From contig NZ_JACXZC010000022.1 of the NCBI RefSeq assembly GCF_020281205.1, positions 1 through 54,897 on the forward strand: a stretch of DNA of 54,897 bases, written 5' to 3'. Below the pieces are notes generated by a model. That model saw only the letters and a list, made by a program, of their open reading frames with translations, searched no databases and had not been told where the DNA came from. This stretch comes from Empedobacter stercoris. GTDB taxonomy: Bacteria > Bacteroidota > Bacteroidia > Flavobacteriales > Weeksellaceae. Each line of letters starts with the position of its first letter. Within the stretch, counting starts at the first letter, position 1. Positions 16,191 through 26,100 of this stretch are shown piece after piece. Both the position numbers and the translations under genes were made by a program.

Positions 16191-17630
16191 TTATTTCGTT
16201 GAGCAAGAATTATTTCCCAATTGACATGGAGAGGTTCCTTCTACTATTTTAACGCCTTCTACTTCTTTTATTTTACCAAAACCTCCTGCTACATCAATTA
16301 AATTTTCGTAACCACGAGCACGTAAAATAGACGTGAAAATCATCGAACGGTATCCACCAGCACAATGTACTAAATAAGTTTCTTCTGGATCGATTATTTT
16401 CATTGATTCGTTGATAAAATCTAATGGAGCAGTAATTGCATCTTCTACATGAGCAGTTTCGAATTCTCCTGGTTTACGAACGTCTAAGACTTTTAATTCT
16501 GTTTCATCAACTAATTCGACAAATTCTTCAGGTGAAATAGAAACAATTTCATCAAAATCCTTTTCTGCATCAAGCCAAGCTTGGAAACCATTGTTCAAAA
16601 ATCCAATCACATTATCATATCCAACACGTGCTAAACGTGTTACCGCTTCTTCTTCTGCACCAACTTCTGCAATTAGTAAAATTGGTTGTTTGATATCTGT
16701 AATTAACGTTCCAACCCATGGAGCAAAATTTCCTTTGATTCCGATGTTAATTGAATTTGGAACAAATCCTTCTGCGAATGTTTGCGGATCACGTACGTCT
16801 AAAATTAAGGCGTTTGCGTCTTCAGCAACTTGAATAAATTCATCAGGCGATAAAGCTTTATTGGCACGTTCTTTTACGACGTCTAAAGATTCTACACCCA
16901 ATTTATTCATCATCACATTTTCTGGAAAATAGAAAGGAGGAGGCATTAATCCTGAAGTTAATTCTGTAATAAACTCCTCTTTTGTCATGTTAGGATTCAA
17001 TGCATAATTTACATTTTTTTGATTTCCTAATGTATCAAAAGTTTCTTTACTCATATTTTTACCACAAGCAGAACCAGCTCCATGCGCAGGATAAACAATA
17101 ATATCATTCGCTAAAGGCATAATTTTGTTTCGTAACGAATCAAATAAATAACCAGCTAATTTCTCTTGTGTTAAATCTGAATTTAATTTTTGAGCCAAAT
17201 CAGGACGACCAACATCACCAATAAATAATGTATCTCCCGTAAAAATTGCATAATCTTTACCGTTTTCATCCTTCAATAAATAGGTTGTACTCTCCATCGT
17301 ATGACCTGGGGTATGCAACGCTGTAATCGTAATATTACCTAAAGTAAATACTTCTCCATCTGTCGCAATATGCGCGTCAAAACTTGGTTCAGCTGTTGGA
17401 CCATAAACAATTGTTGCACCAGTTTTTTGGGCTAAATCGACATGTCCAGAAACGAAATCAGCATGGAAATGTGTTTCAAAAATATACTTGATTTTTGCGT
17501 TATCTTTTGTTGCTTGATCAACATAAGATTGTGTTTCTCTCAACGGATCAATAATTGCAACTTCACCATTGCTTTCTATATAATAAGCACCTTGTGCAAG
17601 ACATCCGGTGTAAATTTGTTCAATTTTCAT
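16191..17630 (-). CDS. MBL-fold persulfide dioxygenase-like protein with two rhodanese domains
   Basis: Sulfur-detoxification enzyme of CstB-like architecture, 479 aa. Residues 1-240 form an ETHE1-type metallo-beta-lactamase fold: THFHADFVSGH supplies H54, H56, D58 and H63, with HTPGHT, FTGDTLF and YPAHGAGSACG following. Two rhodanese domains follow (about 260-355 and 370-465). The first has LLIAEVGAEEE where the catalytic Cys should be, so it is probably inactive; the second has HCAGGYRS with the Cys. The last residues hold two more cysteines. It would oxidise persulfides to sulfite. The TauE/SafE gene upstream fits sulfite export. Confidence 0.85.
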   Translation of the reverse strand: MKIEQIYTGCLAQGAYYIESNGEVAIIDPLRETQSYVDQATKDNAKIKYIFETHFHADFVSGHVDLAQKTGATIVYGPTAEPSFDAHIATDGEVFTLGNITITALHTPGHTMESTTYLLKDENGKDYAIFTGDTLFIGDVGRPDLAQKLNSDLTQEKLAGYLFDSLRNKIMPLANDIIVYPAHGAGSACGKNMSKETFDTLGNQKNVNYALNPNMTKEEFITELTSGLMPPPFYFPENVMMNKLGVESLDVVKERANKALSPDEFIQVAEDANALILDVRDPQTFAEGFVPNSINIGIKGNFAPWVGTLITDIKQPILLIAEVGAEEEAVTRLARVGYDNVIGFLNNGFQAWLDAEKDFDEIVSISPEEFVELVDETELKVLDVRKPGEFETAHVEDAITAPLDFINESMKIIDPEETYLVHCAGGYRSMIFTSILRARGYENLIDVAGGFGKIKEVEGVKIVEGTSPCQLGNNSCSTK

Positions 17631-17768
17631 AAGTATGAATTTAGTGTGTAAAAATACAAATAATTAAATTTAGAACTTTCCGTTAATGGACAAATTCTGA
17701 TACTTTTTGTTTATTTAAAATCAAATAAGATTGATAGTTAACGCTAAAACTATGAATGAAATCATAGG

Positions 17769-18356
17769 TTATTTTGTGATCTTTTTTAAATTGATAAACA
17801 ATTCATTTCCAGCTCGTGGAGGAATTGAGTTGTAACATTCTTCCATGACTTTGAAATCAAAATAATCGTTGAAATAGGTATGGTATTCGGCTTTGTTTCC
17901 GCCAAAAGGAGGAGTGTCATTTCCAAAATCTCTGTTGAATAAAACACCAACCAATTTACCATTTTCCGCTAATAATTGATTCATTTTGATGCTATACTTT
18001 TGGCGTAATTCAGGGTTTAAAGCACAAAAAAATGTTTGCTCTAATATCAAATCAAATTGATCATCTAATTCGAAAAAGTCTTTGTGAAGAACTTTTATAT
18101 GAGGGTTGTCTTTAAATTTTTCTTTTATTTTTTCGACTACAATTTCAGCTATATCAATTAATGTGATGTTTGTAAAACCTTTTTCCAAAAGATATTCAGC
18201 TTCGTAAGCATTCCCGCACCCCGGAATTAAAATACGGATATTTTTATCTTCTAATTGATCAATATAAGCTTTTAATGGAGTAGAAGGGGACTTTAGATCC
18301 CAGCCAGTTTGGTTATTGATATATTTATCATTCCAAAAATTTTCGTTGAATTCCAT
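17769..18356 (-). CDS. TPMT-family SAM-dependent methyltransferase
   Basis: 195 aa, class I methyltransferase of the thiopurine/thiol methyltransferase family. The N-terminal FWNDKYINNQTGWDLKSPSTPL is the TPMT signature; the SAM loop is IPGCGNAYE (44-52), with an acidic residue at LIDIAE ending strand 2. Family members methylate small thiols, including hydrogen sulfide or halides in some bacteria. Eight bp after the sulfite-exporter gene, thus co-transcribed, and followed after 138 bp by the persulfide dioxygenase. A role in thiol or sulfide detoxification is inferred from this setting. Confidence 0.8.
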   Translation of the reverse strand: MEFNENFWNDKYINNQTGWDLKSPSTPLKAYIDQLEDKNIRILIPGCGNAYEAEYLLEKGFTNITLIDIAEIVVEKIKEKFKDNPHIKVLHKDFFELDDQFDLILEQTFFCALNPELRQKYSIKMNQLLAENGKLVGVLFNRDFGNDTPPFGGNKAEYHTYFNDYFDFKVMEECYNSIPPRAGNELFINLKKITK

Positions 18357-18364
18357 ATGATAAA

Positions 18365-19168
18365 TTATTGAATTATAAATTCTTCGATGAACATGAAAAC
18401 AGCCATTAAGATAATGAAAATTGCAAATGTTCGTTTTAAAAATTGTACAGGTAAAAATTTGTTAATGTAGGTTCCAACAAAAATACCAGCCATAGAAATT
18501 CCAATAAAAACACTTAAGAATTCCCAATCTATTTTGATGTGAAATGCATCACCAATAAAAAAACCTATTAACGAATTAATCGCAATGATGACTAATGATG
18601 TAGCCGAAGCCTTTTTCATATCCAATTTTGCGACCATCATCAAAGCAGGGACAATTAAAAATCCACCACCTGCACCAACCATTCCTGTTAATCCTCCAAT
18701 CAAAAATCCTTGAATTAATAAAACAGGATTTAATTTTTCATCTCGCTGAACGATTTCCGTTTCTTTTTTACCTTTTAGCATAGAAACTGCTGCAAATATC
18801 ATTAGAAACGCAAAAAGACCAAACATAGCCATTCGACGTGTGACGATAAAATCACCTATAGAAAATAAATTACTCGGAAGTGCTGGAATTAAAAAAGCAC
18901 GAACCAACGTAATTCCAATAACTGCAGGTACACCAAATTGATAAACAACTTTCCAATCGACCATTTTTTTAGAAGCTTGCTTTATTCCACCAACTAATCC
19001 TGTAGAACCAACTATACATAAAGAATATGCAGTTGCAATTCTCTCGTCGAAATGAAAAATATAAGCTAAGATAGGTACAGCTAAGATAGAACCGCCACCA
19101 CCAAGAACTCCCATGATAAGTCCAATGAAAAAAGCACCTACGAAACCAAAAAACTCTATAAAATCCAT
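18365..19168 (-). CDS. sulfite exporter TauE/SafE family protein
   Basis: Inner-membrane permease, 267 aa, with seven or eight hydrophobic segments in two similar halves; the repeated glycine-rich motifs are MGVLGGGGSILAVPIL (near 20-35) and GMVGAGGGFLIVPAL (near 160-175). The family exports sulfite, sulfoacetate or other small organic anions. First gene of the run TauE, methyltransferase, persulfide dioxygenase. A minus-strand TAGATTTG (19196-19189) is its likely -7 element. Export of the dioxygenase product sulfite is a sensible but untested reading. Confidence 0.85.
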   Translation of the reverse strand: MDFIEFFGFVGAFFIGLIMGVLGGGGSILAVPILAYIFHFDERIATAYSLCIVGSTGLVGGIKQASKKMVDWKVVYQFGVPAVIGITLVRAFLIPALPSNLFSIGDFIVTRRMAMFGLFAFLMIFAAVSMLKGKKETEIVQRDEKLNPVLLIQGFLIGGLTGMVGAGGGFLIVPALMMVAKLDMKKASATSLVIIAINSLIGFFIGDAFHIKIDWEFLSVFIGISMAGIFVGTYINKFLPVQFLKRTFAIFIILMAVFMFIEEFIIQ

Positions 19169-19389
19169 TTTCTTTCTCTCGATTTTTACAAATCTATAGT
19201 AAATACTAAAACATTTACTATAGGTTTATTCATAAATAATGTTGTAAATTAATAGAAATGCCTACTAAATCAATAGACATGTGCTATTTTACATTTTTTT
19301 AATATTAATGCAAATTTGGTGTAACATTTTTGAAAATACTGCTACTAATGTTACATAAGTAAATTGATAAAAACTTTAAAAACTACTAA

Positions 19390-20712
19390 ATGAAGAAACT
19401 TTTTATGTCTATCTTATTTGTAGGTTCAGCACTTTTTGGACAGCAAATAGAATTTGATGAGTATACTTTACCAAATGGATTACATGTTATCCTTCATCAG
19501 GATAATTCAGCTCCAGTAGTGACAACTGGTGTGATGTATCACGTAGGATCGAAAGATGAACAAGTTGGTAAAACTGGATTTGCTCACTTTTTTGAGCATT
19601 TATTATTCGAAGGGACAGAAAATATCAAAAGAGGAGAATGGTTCAAGATTGTTTCTTCTCATGGAGGATCAAATAACGCGAATACAACGACTGATAGAAC
19701 ATATTATTACGAAACATTTCCGTCAAATAATTTAGAGTTAGGATTATGGATGGAATCAGATCGTTTGCGTCAGCCAATCATTAATCAAATTGGAGTTGAT
19801 ACTCAAAAAGAGGTTGTAAAAGAAGAAAAACGTTCTCGTTTAGACAATCAACCTTATGGAAGATTTTCTTACGGAGAAGCCGTTAACCCGCATGTTTTCA
19901 AGAAAAGTGGATACCGTTGGAGTGTAATTGGTTCGTTTGAAGATTTGAGTAATGCCAAATTAGAGGATTTTAAACACTTTAGTCAACAATACTATGTGCC
20001 AAATAATGCAGTGTTAGTGGTTGCAGGAGATTTCAAGAAAGAGGATGCTAAGAAATTAATTGAAAAATATTTTGGTGTAATTCCTCGTGGAAAAGAGGTT
20101 GTAAAAACAGTAATTCAAGAAGATCCAATTACGACTGAAGTGCGTGCAACGGAGTATGATTCTAATATTCAGATTCCTTTGTTAGCTATTAATTATCGTA
20201 CTCCAGATAACAAATCGAAAGATGCCTATGCATTAGAAATGTTATCAAGTTATTTAACAGGAGGAAAATCCTCAGTTTTATATAAAAAATATGTTGATGA
20301 GAAGAAAGAAGCTTTACAGATTTTTGCTTTCAATCGTCAAATGGAAGACTACGGAATCTATTCAATCGGAATTTTACCTCAAGGAGAAGTTTCGTTTGAT
20401 AAATTAGAAAAAGATTTACAACAAGATATAGAGAAAGTACAAACGAATTTAATTTCTGAAGAAGATTACCAAAAAATCTTAAATGGAATCGAAAATAGTT
20501 TTGTTGCTTCAAAATCAGGCGTTCAAAATATTGCACATGCTTTGGCCGATGCATATATGTTGGGTGGAGATACAAATAAAATCAACGAAGAATTGAAAAT
20601 CTATCAATCAGTTTCGAGAGAAGATATCAAAAATGTTGCGAAAAAGTATCTTAACAAAAACCAACGTGTAATTATCCACTATTTACCAGAATCTAAAAAA
20701 GCTGCCAAATAA
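19390..20712 (+). CDS. M16 family zinc peptidase, catalytic subunit
   Basis: Pitrilysin/insulinase-family peptidase, 440 aa, with a short signal peptide (ends SALFGQQ), hence periplasmic. The inverted zinc motif H66-F-F-E-H70 sits in FAHFFEHLLFEGTEN and the distal Glu lies in KEVVKEEKRSR. Length equals one active-type unit (M16_N plus M16_C). The next gene, 14 bp downstream, encodes a non-catalytic partner, so a heterodimer of active and inactive halves is expected, as in two-subunit M16B peptidases. Substrate unknown. Confidence 0.88.
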   Translation: MKKLFMSILFVGSALFGQQIEFDEYTLPNGLHVILHQDNSAPVVTTGVMYHVGSKDEQVGKTGFAHFFEHLLFEGTENIKRGEWFKIVSSHGGSNNANTTTDRTYYYETFPSNNLELGLWMESDRLRQPIINQIGVDTQKEVVKEEKRSRLDNQPYGRFSYGEAVNPHVFKKSGYRWSVIGSFEDLSNAKLEDFKHFSQQYYVPNNAVLVVAGDFKKEDAKKLIEKYFGVIPRGKEVVKTVIQEDPITTEVRATEYDSNIQIPLLAINYRTPDNKSKDAYALEMLSSYLTGGKSSVLYKKYVDEKKEALQIFAFNRQMEDYGIYSIGILPQGEVSFDKLEKDLQQDIEKVQTNLISEEDYQKILNGIENSFVASKSGVQNIAHALADAYMLGGDTNKINEELKIYQSVSREDIKNVAKKYLNKNQRVIIHYLPESKKAAK

Positions 20713-20726
20713 AAAACGACTGAATT

Positions 20727-22769
20727 ATGAAAACAAAGATATTATCTCTTGCGATTGCTTTTATGGCAGTTAGCGTAAATGCTCAAGTTCAAATCCCTAT
20801 GCCTAAACCAGGTCCAGCGCCTACGGTTAACTTAGGGAAATCAAACGAATTTAAACTAAAAAATGGTTTAACGGTTATCGTTGTAGAGAATCACAAATTA
20901 CCTCGCGTTTCTGCGACATTAACAATTGATAATCCACCTTTTGCATTAGGTGCTAAGAAAGGTGCAGAATCTTTATTGAGTGAGATGTTAGGAACAGGAA
21001 CAGTTTCGAAATCGAAAGATGAATTCAATAAAAGAATTGAGTTTTTAGGTGCTCGTGTTAACTTTTGGGAAGAAGGTGCTTCGGCAAGTTCTTTGACAAA
21101 ATATTTTAACGAGATTTTTGGTTATATGGCAGATGGTGCTTTAAATCCAAATTTTACTGAAAGCGAATTTGCAGATGTTAAAAAACGTTACATCGAAGGT
21201 TTAAAAGCGAATGAGAAATCTGTAGAAAGTGCAGCTTCTCGCGTTTCTAATATTTTAGTTTACGGAAAAAACAATCCTTTCTCTGAGTTTGATACACCAG
21301 AACAAATCGAAAAAATAACGTTGCAAGACGTAAAGGATTACTACAATACCTACTACAAACCAAATAATGCTTATTTAATCGTTGTTGGAGATATTTCAAC
21401 AAAAGATGTAAAAGCATTAGCCGATAAAAACTTCAAATCGTGGAAAGCTGGACAATTAAATATTCCTGCTTTTCCTAAAGTTGAAGAAGTAACAAAAACA
21501 GAGTTAAATGCGATTAATATGCCAAATGCAGTTCAGTCTGTTGTATCGGTATCTTATCCAGTTCAATTGACGAAGAAAGACCCTGATTATTACGCTTCAT
21601 TAATTGCTTCTTCTATTTTAGGAGGAGATTTCAACTCAAAATTAAACATGAATCTTCGTGAAGCACACGGTTGGACATACGGTGCACGTGGAGGAGTTTC
21701 TGATTCTCGCTATATCGGTCGTTTCAATACAAATGCAACTGTTCGTAACGAAGTAACAGATTCTGCTATTGTCGAAACGATGAAAGAGATTAAAGGAATG
21801 ACGGTAAATAAAATCGATCAACAAATGTTGGAAGATGTAAAAGCGAAATTCTTAGGAAACTTTATTTTGACATTAGAAAGTCCTTCAACTGTTGCAGGTC
21901 AAGCTTTAACGAAAAAGACGAATCAATTATCGGATAACTTTTATGCCGATTATATCAAAAATATAAACGCAGTTACAGTAGATGATGTGTTACGTGTTTC
22001 GAAAAAATATTTCCGTCCTGATCAAGCGAAAATTAATGTAACTGGAAAGTTAGAACAAATCGCACCCGCTTTAGAAAAATTGGGTTATCCTGTAACATAT
22101 TACGATTCTTATGGTAATAAAATAGATAAACCAACCTCTGGAGCAAAATCGACAACAACTACAATAACTCAAATTACAGATAATTATTTGAAAGCGATTG
22201 GTGGAGCGGATAAAGTAAAAGCTGTAAAATCATTGGTTCAAAAAGGGAAAATTGAAACAATGGGAATGAGCGGTGATTATACTAAAAAAGATTTAGCACC
22301 AAATAAAACGTTGACTGTAATGAGTCTTGGCGGAATGAATGTTACTCAAGCTTTTGATGGAGAAAAAGGTTTTTATAATGTTGGTCAGAAAATTGATTTA
22401 CCAGCTGAAATGACAGCTCCTTTAAAGAAAACAAACTCTTTATTTGCTCCTTTATCGGAAGGATATAAAACTGCTAAAGTAGAAGGAATCGTTTCTGAAA
22501 ACGGAGTTGAATATTACAAAGTTGTTGCTGCAGAAATTTCTCGTACAGATTATTATGATATAAAAACTGGTTTATTGATGAAGTCTGAACAAGTAATGAA
22601 ATCTCCTCAAGGTGAGATGGTCGCAACGACAATAAATAAAGGTTATAAATCTTTTGATGGTGTCTTGTTGCCTTCTGAAATGACAACAGAAGCTGGACCT
22701 CAAACAACTAAAATTACAATTGATACAGTAGAAGTAAATAAGAACGTTACAGAAGCTGATTTTAAATAG
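20727..22769 (+). CDS. M16 family protein, non-catalytic subunit with C-terminal extension
   Basis: 680 aa, signal peptide (ends SVNAQVQ). Residues about 30-460 align with the M16 fold, but at the motif position it reads GAESLLSEMLGTG with no HxxEH, so it cannot bind the zinc. The R/Y pair typical of inactive partners is plausible in NLREAHGWTYGARGG. Residues about 475-680 form an extra domain resembling outer-membrane lipoprotein carrier-like beta sheets (VEGIVSENGVEYYKVVAAE, YYDIKTGLLMKSEQV). It pairs with the preceding peptidase. The function of the extension is unknown. Confidence 0.85.
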   Translation: MKTKILSLAIAFMAVSVNAQVQIPMPKPGPAPTVNLGKSNEFKLKNGLTVIVVENHKLPRVSATLTIDNPPFALGAKKGAESLLSEMLGTGTVSKSKDEFNKRIEFLGARVNFWEEGASASSLTKYFNEIFGYMADGALNPNFTESEFADVKKRYIEGLKANEKSVESAASRVSNILVYGKNNPFSEFDTPEQIEKITLQDVKDYYNTYYKPNNAYLIVVGDISTKDVKALADKNFKSWKAGQLNIPAFPKVEEVTKTELNAINMPNAVQSVVSVSYPVQLTKKDPDYYASLIASSILGGDFNSKLNMNLREAHGWTYGARGGVSDSRYIGRFNTNATVRNEVTDSAIVETMKEIKGMTVNKIDQQMLEDVKAKFLGNFILTLESPSTVAGQALTKKTNQLSDNFYADYIKNINAVTVDDVLRVSKKYFRPDQAKINVTGKLEQIAPALEKLGYPVTYYDSYGNKIDKPTSGAKSTTTTITQITDNYLKAIGGADKVKAVKSLVQKGKIETMGMSGDYTKKDLAPNKTLTVMSLGGMNVTQAFDGEKGFYNVGQKIDLPAEMTAPLKKTNSLFAPLSEGYKTAKVEGIVSENGVEYYKVVAAEISRTDYYDIKTGLLMKSEQVMKSPQGEMVATTINKGYKSFDGVLLPSEMTTEAGPQTTKITIDTVEVNKNVTEADFK

Positions 22770-22798
22770 AAACAATTCTTTTAAATATTTTTCAAGTT

Positions 22799-22833
22799 AA
22801 AAGGCAATCCGAATTTTTTGGGTTGTCTTTTTC
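22799..22833 (+). terminator. terminator of the M16 operon
   Basis: AAAGGCAATCC pairs with GGGTTGTCTTT, then Ts. Confidence 0.7.
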
Positions 22834-23138
22834 TTTTGTATCAAGATGTGGAATGCGCTGCAACAACCATTTTTTTCTGAACTTAACAAAGAACCAATTT
22901 AAGAAGGTTTGTCTTCTGAAATGCAGCATGAAAAGAGGGGTAAAGTAGAGTAGTGTAACAATGCGCTTTCTTTTTATTAAACGAGAAGCTTCCTTTCTTG
23001 TAATAAGAAGCTTCTTGTTTAATAAAAAGTTAGATCGAATTTATTGATAAGGGGAAAATATAAATCTGAATAATTCTCAGAATTGTGTTTTCATTTTATA
23101 TGCGAGTCGTAGGCAGCGAGAAAAAACATTTAGAAAAC
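22834..23138. other. intergenic region with a 23-bp near-perfect hairpin
   Basis: No gene found. Its striking part is a stem of 23 pairs (one G-T): 22970-22992 with 23007-23029, 14-nt loop, arms CTTTTTATTAAAC followed by GAGAAGCTTC. It lies beyond the M16 terminator and before the ccs terminator, so it is not needed by either. Confidence 0.6.
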
Positions 23139-23169
23139 AAAAAAGCTCATCTAAAGATGAGCTTTTTTG
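23139..23169. terminator. terminator of ccs
   Basis: AAAAAAGCTCATC pairs with GATGAGCTTTTTT around TAAA; strong on the minus strand and usable on both. Confidence 0.85.
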
Positions 23170-23188
23170 AAATTATAATTGAATAAAT

Positions 23189-26100
23189 TTATTCTTTTGT
23201 TTTGATATGATACACTTTGTTTTGTAGGTACCACGCTGCAAGTGTTAACACTAACATTCCAACTGCTGTTGCAGGAACCCAAAATGGAATTGGAATTGGA
23301 TCTCCAGCTGCATAAGAGTGTAAACCTGACAGGTAATAGTTAACACCGAAATACGTCATAACAACTGTCCAAATCGCCCACATCGCAGCAACGTTAAACG
23401 CGTATTTTCCTCTTAAACCTGGTACTAAACGCATATGTAGAACGACTGCATAAATAATTACCGAAACGAAAGCCCAAGTTTCTTTTGGATCCCAAGACCA
23501 ATAGCGTCCCCAAGATTCATTAGCCCACATACCACCTAAAAATGTTCCGACAGTAAGTAAATAAATACCGATTGTTAAAGACATTTCAGAAACGTAAGTC
23601 ATTTCTTTTAACGAAATTTCAATCTTCTTGTTTGGTTTAATCATCATAATAATTAACGAGAAAACGCCTAAAATTGCACTCAATCCAAAGAAACCATAAG
23701 ACGAAACAATAATTGCAACGTGTACAATTAACCAATACGATTTAAGTACAGGTACCAATGGTGTAATTTGTGGATCTAACATAGAACCTCCGTGCGCAAA
23801 CCCCATCATAATTACAGCAACCATAGCTCCTGTAGTTGGAATAAATGCATTTCGGTTTTTGTATAATAATAGTCCAGCCAATACACTCACCCAAGAGATA
23901 AATACAATGGCTTCGTATCCGTTCGACCAAGGTGCGTGTCCTGTTAAGTACCAACGAACACCCAGTCCTATTGCTTGTCCTATAAAGATGACTAACAATA
24001 ATCCTAAACAAACATTGATGATTCGGTGTAATGCTTTGCTTTCTGAGAATAATTGAATGAATGATAAAATCATTAAAATTCCACCAACAGTTGCATAAGC
24101 AACCATCACCCAAAAGAACACATTGTATTTGTTGTATAATACTTCGATTTCAACTTTTGTTGCAGAAGGAACAACATTTTTCCCCCATTTGTGTTGGTAT
24201 TTATCAATGTAATCAACTGCATTATCAGCAGGTGTCCAATCACCATTTTCGATACCTTTTGATACCATGTTAAAATATACACTCACCATTCCAAGTGCCA
24301 TTGTATCAATTTCGACAGGATTTTCTTGTGTCTGATAAATCCAAGAAGTCCAACGTTCTGATGGATCATTTTGTACAGGAATGATTTTTAACTGATACCC
24401 TTTCGCTGTTTGATCTAAAATATTGAAACGTTCTGTTACCGAAATAACTTCTTCATCAAATTTTGAACGCTCAGAAGGTTTTCTTGAGAACGCTTCGTTA
24501 TAGGCTTTGTCTAATTTGAAACGAGTTGTTTTAGGATCAATCAAATTCATTAACGATGTATAACCATCAGCATTCGCATTTGTTATTTTCGCTAATTGAT
24601 CTCCTCCTTTAGAACCAACTTTAATCATAGGTGCATTCACCCAATAAGCAGGGTCTAATTGTAAAGAGATAAACCATTTATCAGCAGATAAACCGTGAAA
24701 TTTATCTTTTTTATAGACTTTACGAAGAATTTCTAACGACTGTGTATTCACAGGTTTTATACGTCCTTCGATATCTTGAATTAGTAAATGACCAAATTTG
24801 TCAGCATGTTCATCTGGAATTTTAACTCCTTTCGCCAACTCATCGCCATTAGCCATCTCCGAAGAGAAGTTTACGATATGTTCTGGAGAATGTACATTTT
24901 GATCAGGTTCAGTTGTTATTTTTTGGTGCGTTGCTTTATTTCCATCAGTCGTTGTAGGATTTTGAGCAAAAGCTAATCCAGACAATAAAAAGAAGGGAAG
25001 TAAAATAGTTGTTTTTTTCGTGTGTAAACTTTTTAATAAAGAGTTTAACTGTAAGAAACGAGTTCCTTTCCAGAATAATGAAACAAACATTCCTCCAAAT
25101 AACATAAAATAACCTAAGTAAGTAATATTAGTTCCCCACCAGTCTTGGTTAACAGATAAAATTGTTCCGTCCTCTGTAGGGAAATAGCTTGATTGGAAAA
25201 AACGATAACCTTTATAATCCATTACATTGTTCATATAAATGTGATGTTTTGTTTCTTTTCCTTCATCGATAACTGTAATATTAGATTCGAAAGAAGATGG
25301 ATTGGTAGAACCAGGATAACGATCTAAAATAAAGTCATCTAAACGAATACTAAACGGAACTTTTACCATCTTAGAACCATATCCTAACGAAATATTCATT
25401 CCGTCAATTTGGACATCTGCAGAGTAATTCGAAACACCTTTTCCTCCAACAATAGTTACTGTATCACGTTTGTCACCAACAATCACTTCTGCTCTAATAG
25501 CGCCAGGAAGATTTTTTTCGTCTGCTTTAAATTTAGAACCTTGTCTGTATAAAACTTCTCCTTTGAACGAAGGGTTTGGAATCACAAACTGAGCATCGTT
25601 AATGGTATATAACGAACGCAATTTTAATGGAGCAGCAACATTAAATTCAACTTTACCAGCGCCTTCTTGCAATTTTTGCATGTCTGTTACTTGTCCAATC
25701 TCTTGACCAGCCATTTGTATATAATCACCTTCGAAAGGAGATTTGATAGTCAAATTTTCTCCTTCACCTGTAATTTGTACAGCGCCATCTTGCGGACGGT
25801 TATACGCGACAAGTGTTCCGTTAACGCTTTTGATTTCACCATTACGAATAAAAACTGAATTACGTCCACCTTGACCAACTGTAACAATTTCCAAAACGTT
25901 AATCCCGTCTTTTCTTCTTACAATTGTATCCAAAGCATGTGGAACAAAATCAAATGTGCGTAGTTTGATTACTTTGTCTTTGAACTGGTATTCACCTTCA
26001 AATTGTCTGTATAACAAAGAGTTTGTGCTGTCTTTTCGATCAAAATACGTCATATTGTATTGATGATTGTCGTACGCCAAACGTTGTGTTCCGTCATCAA

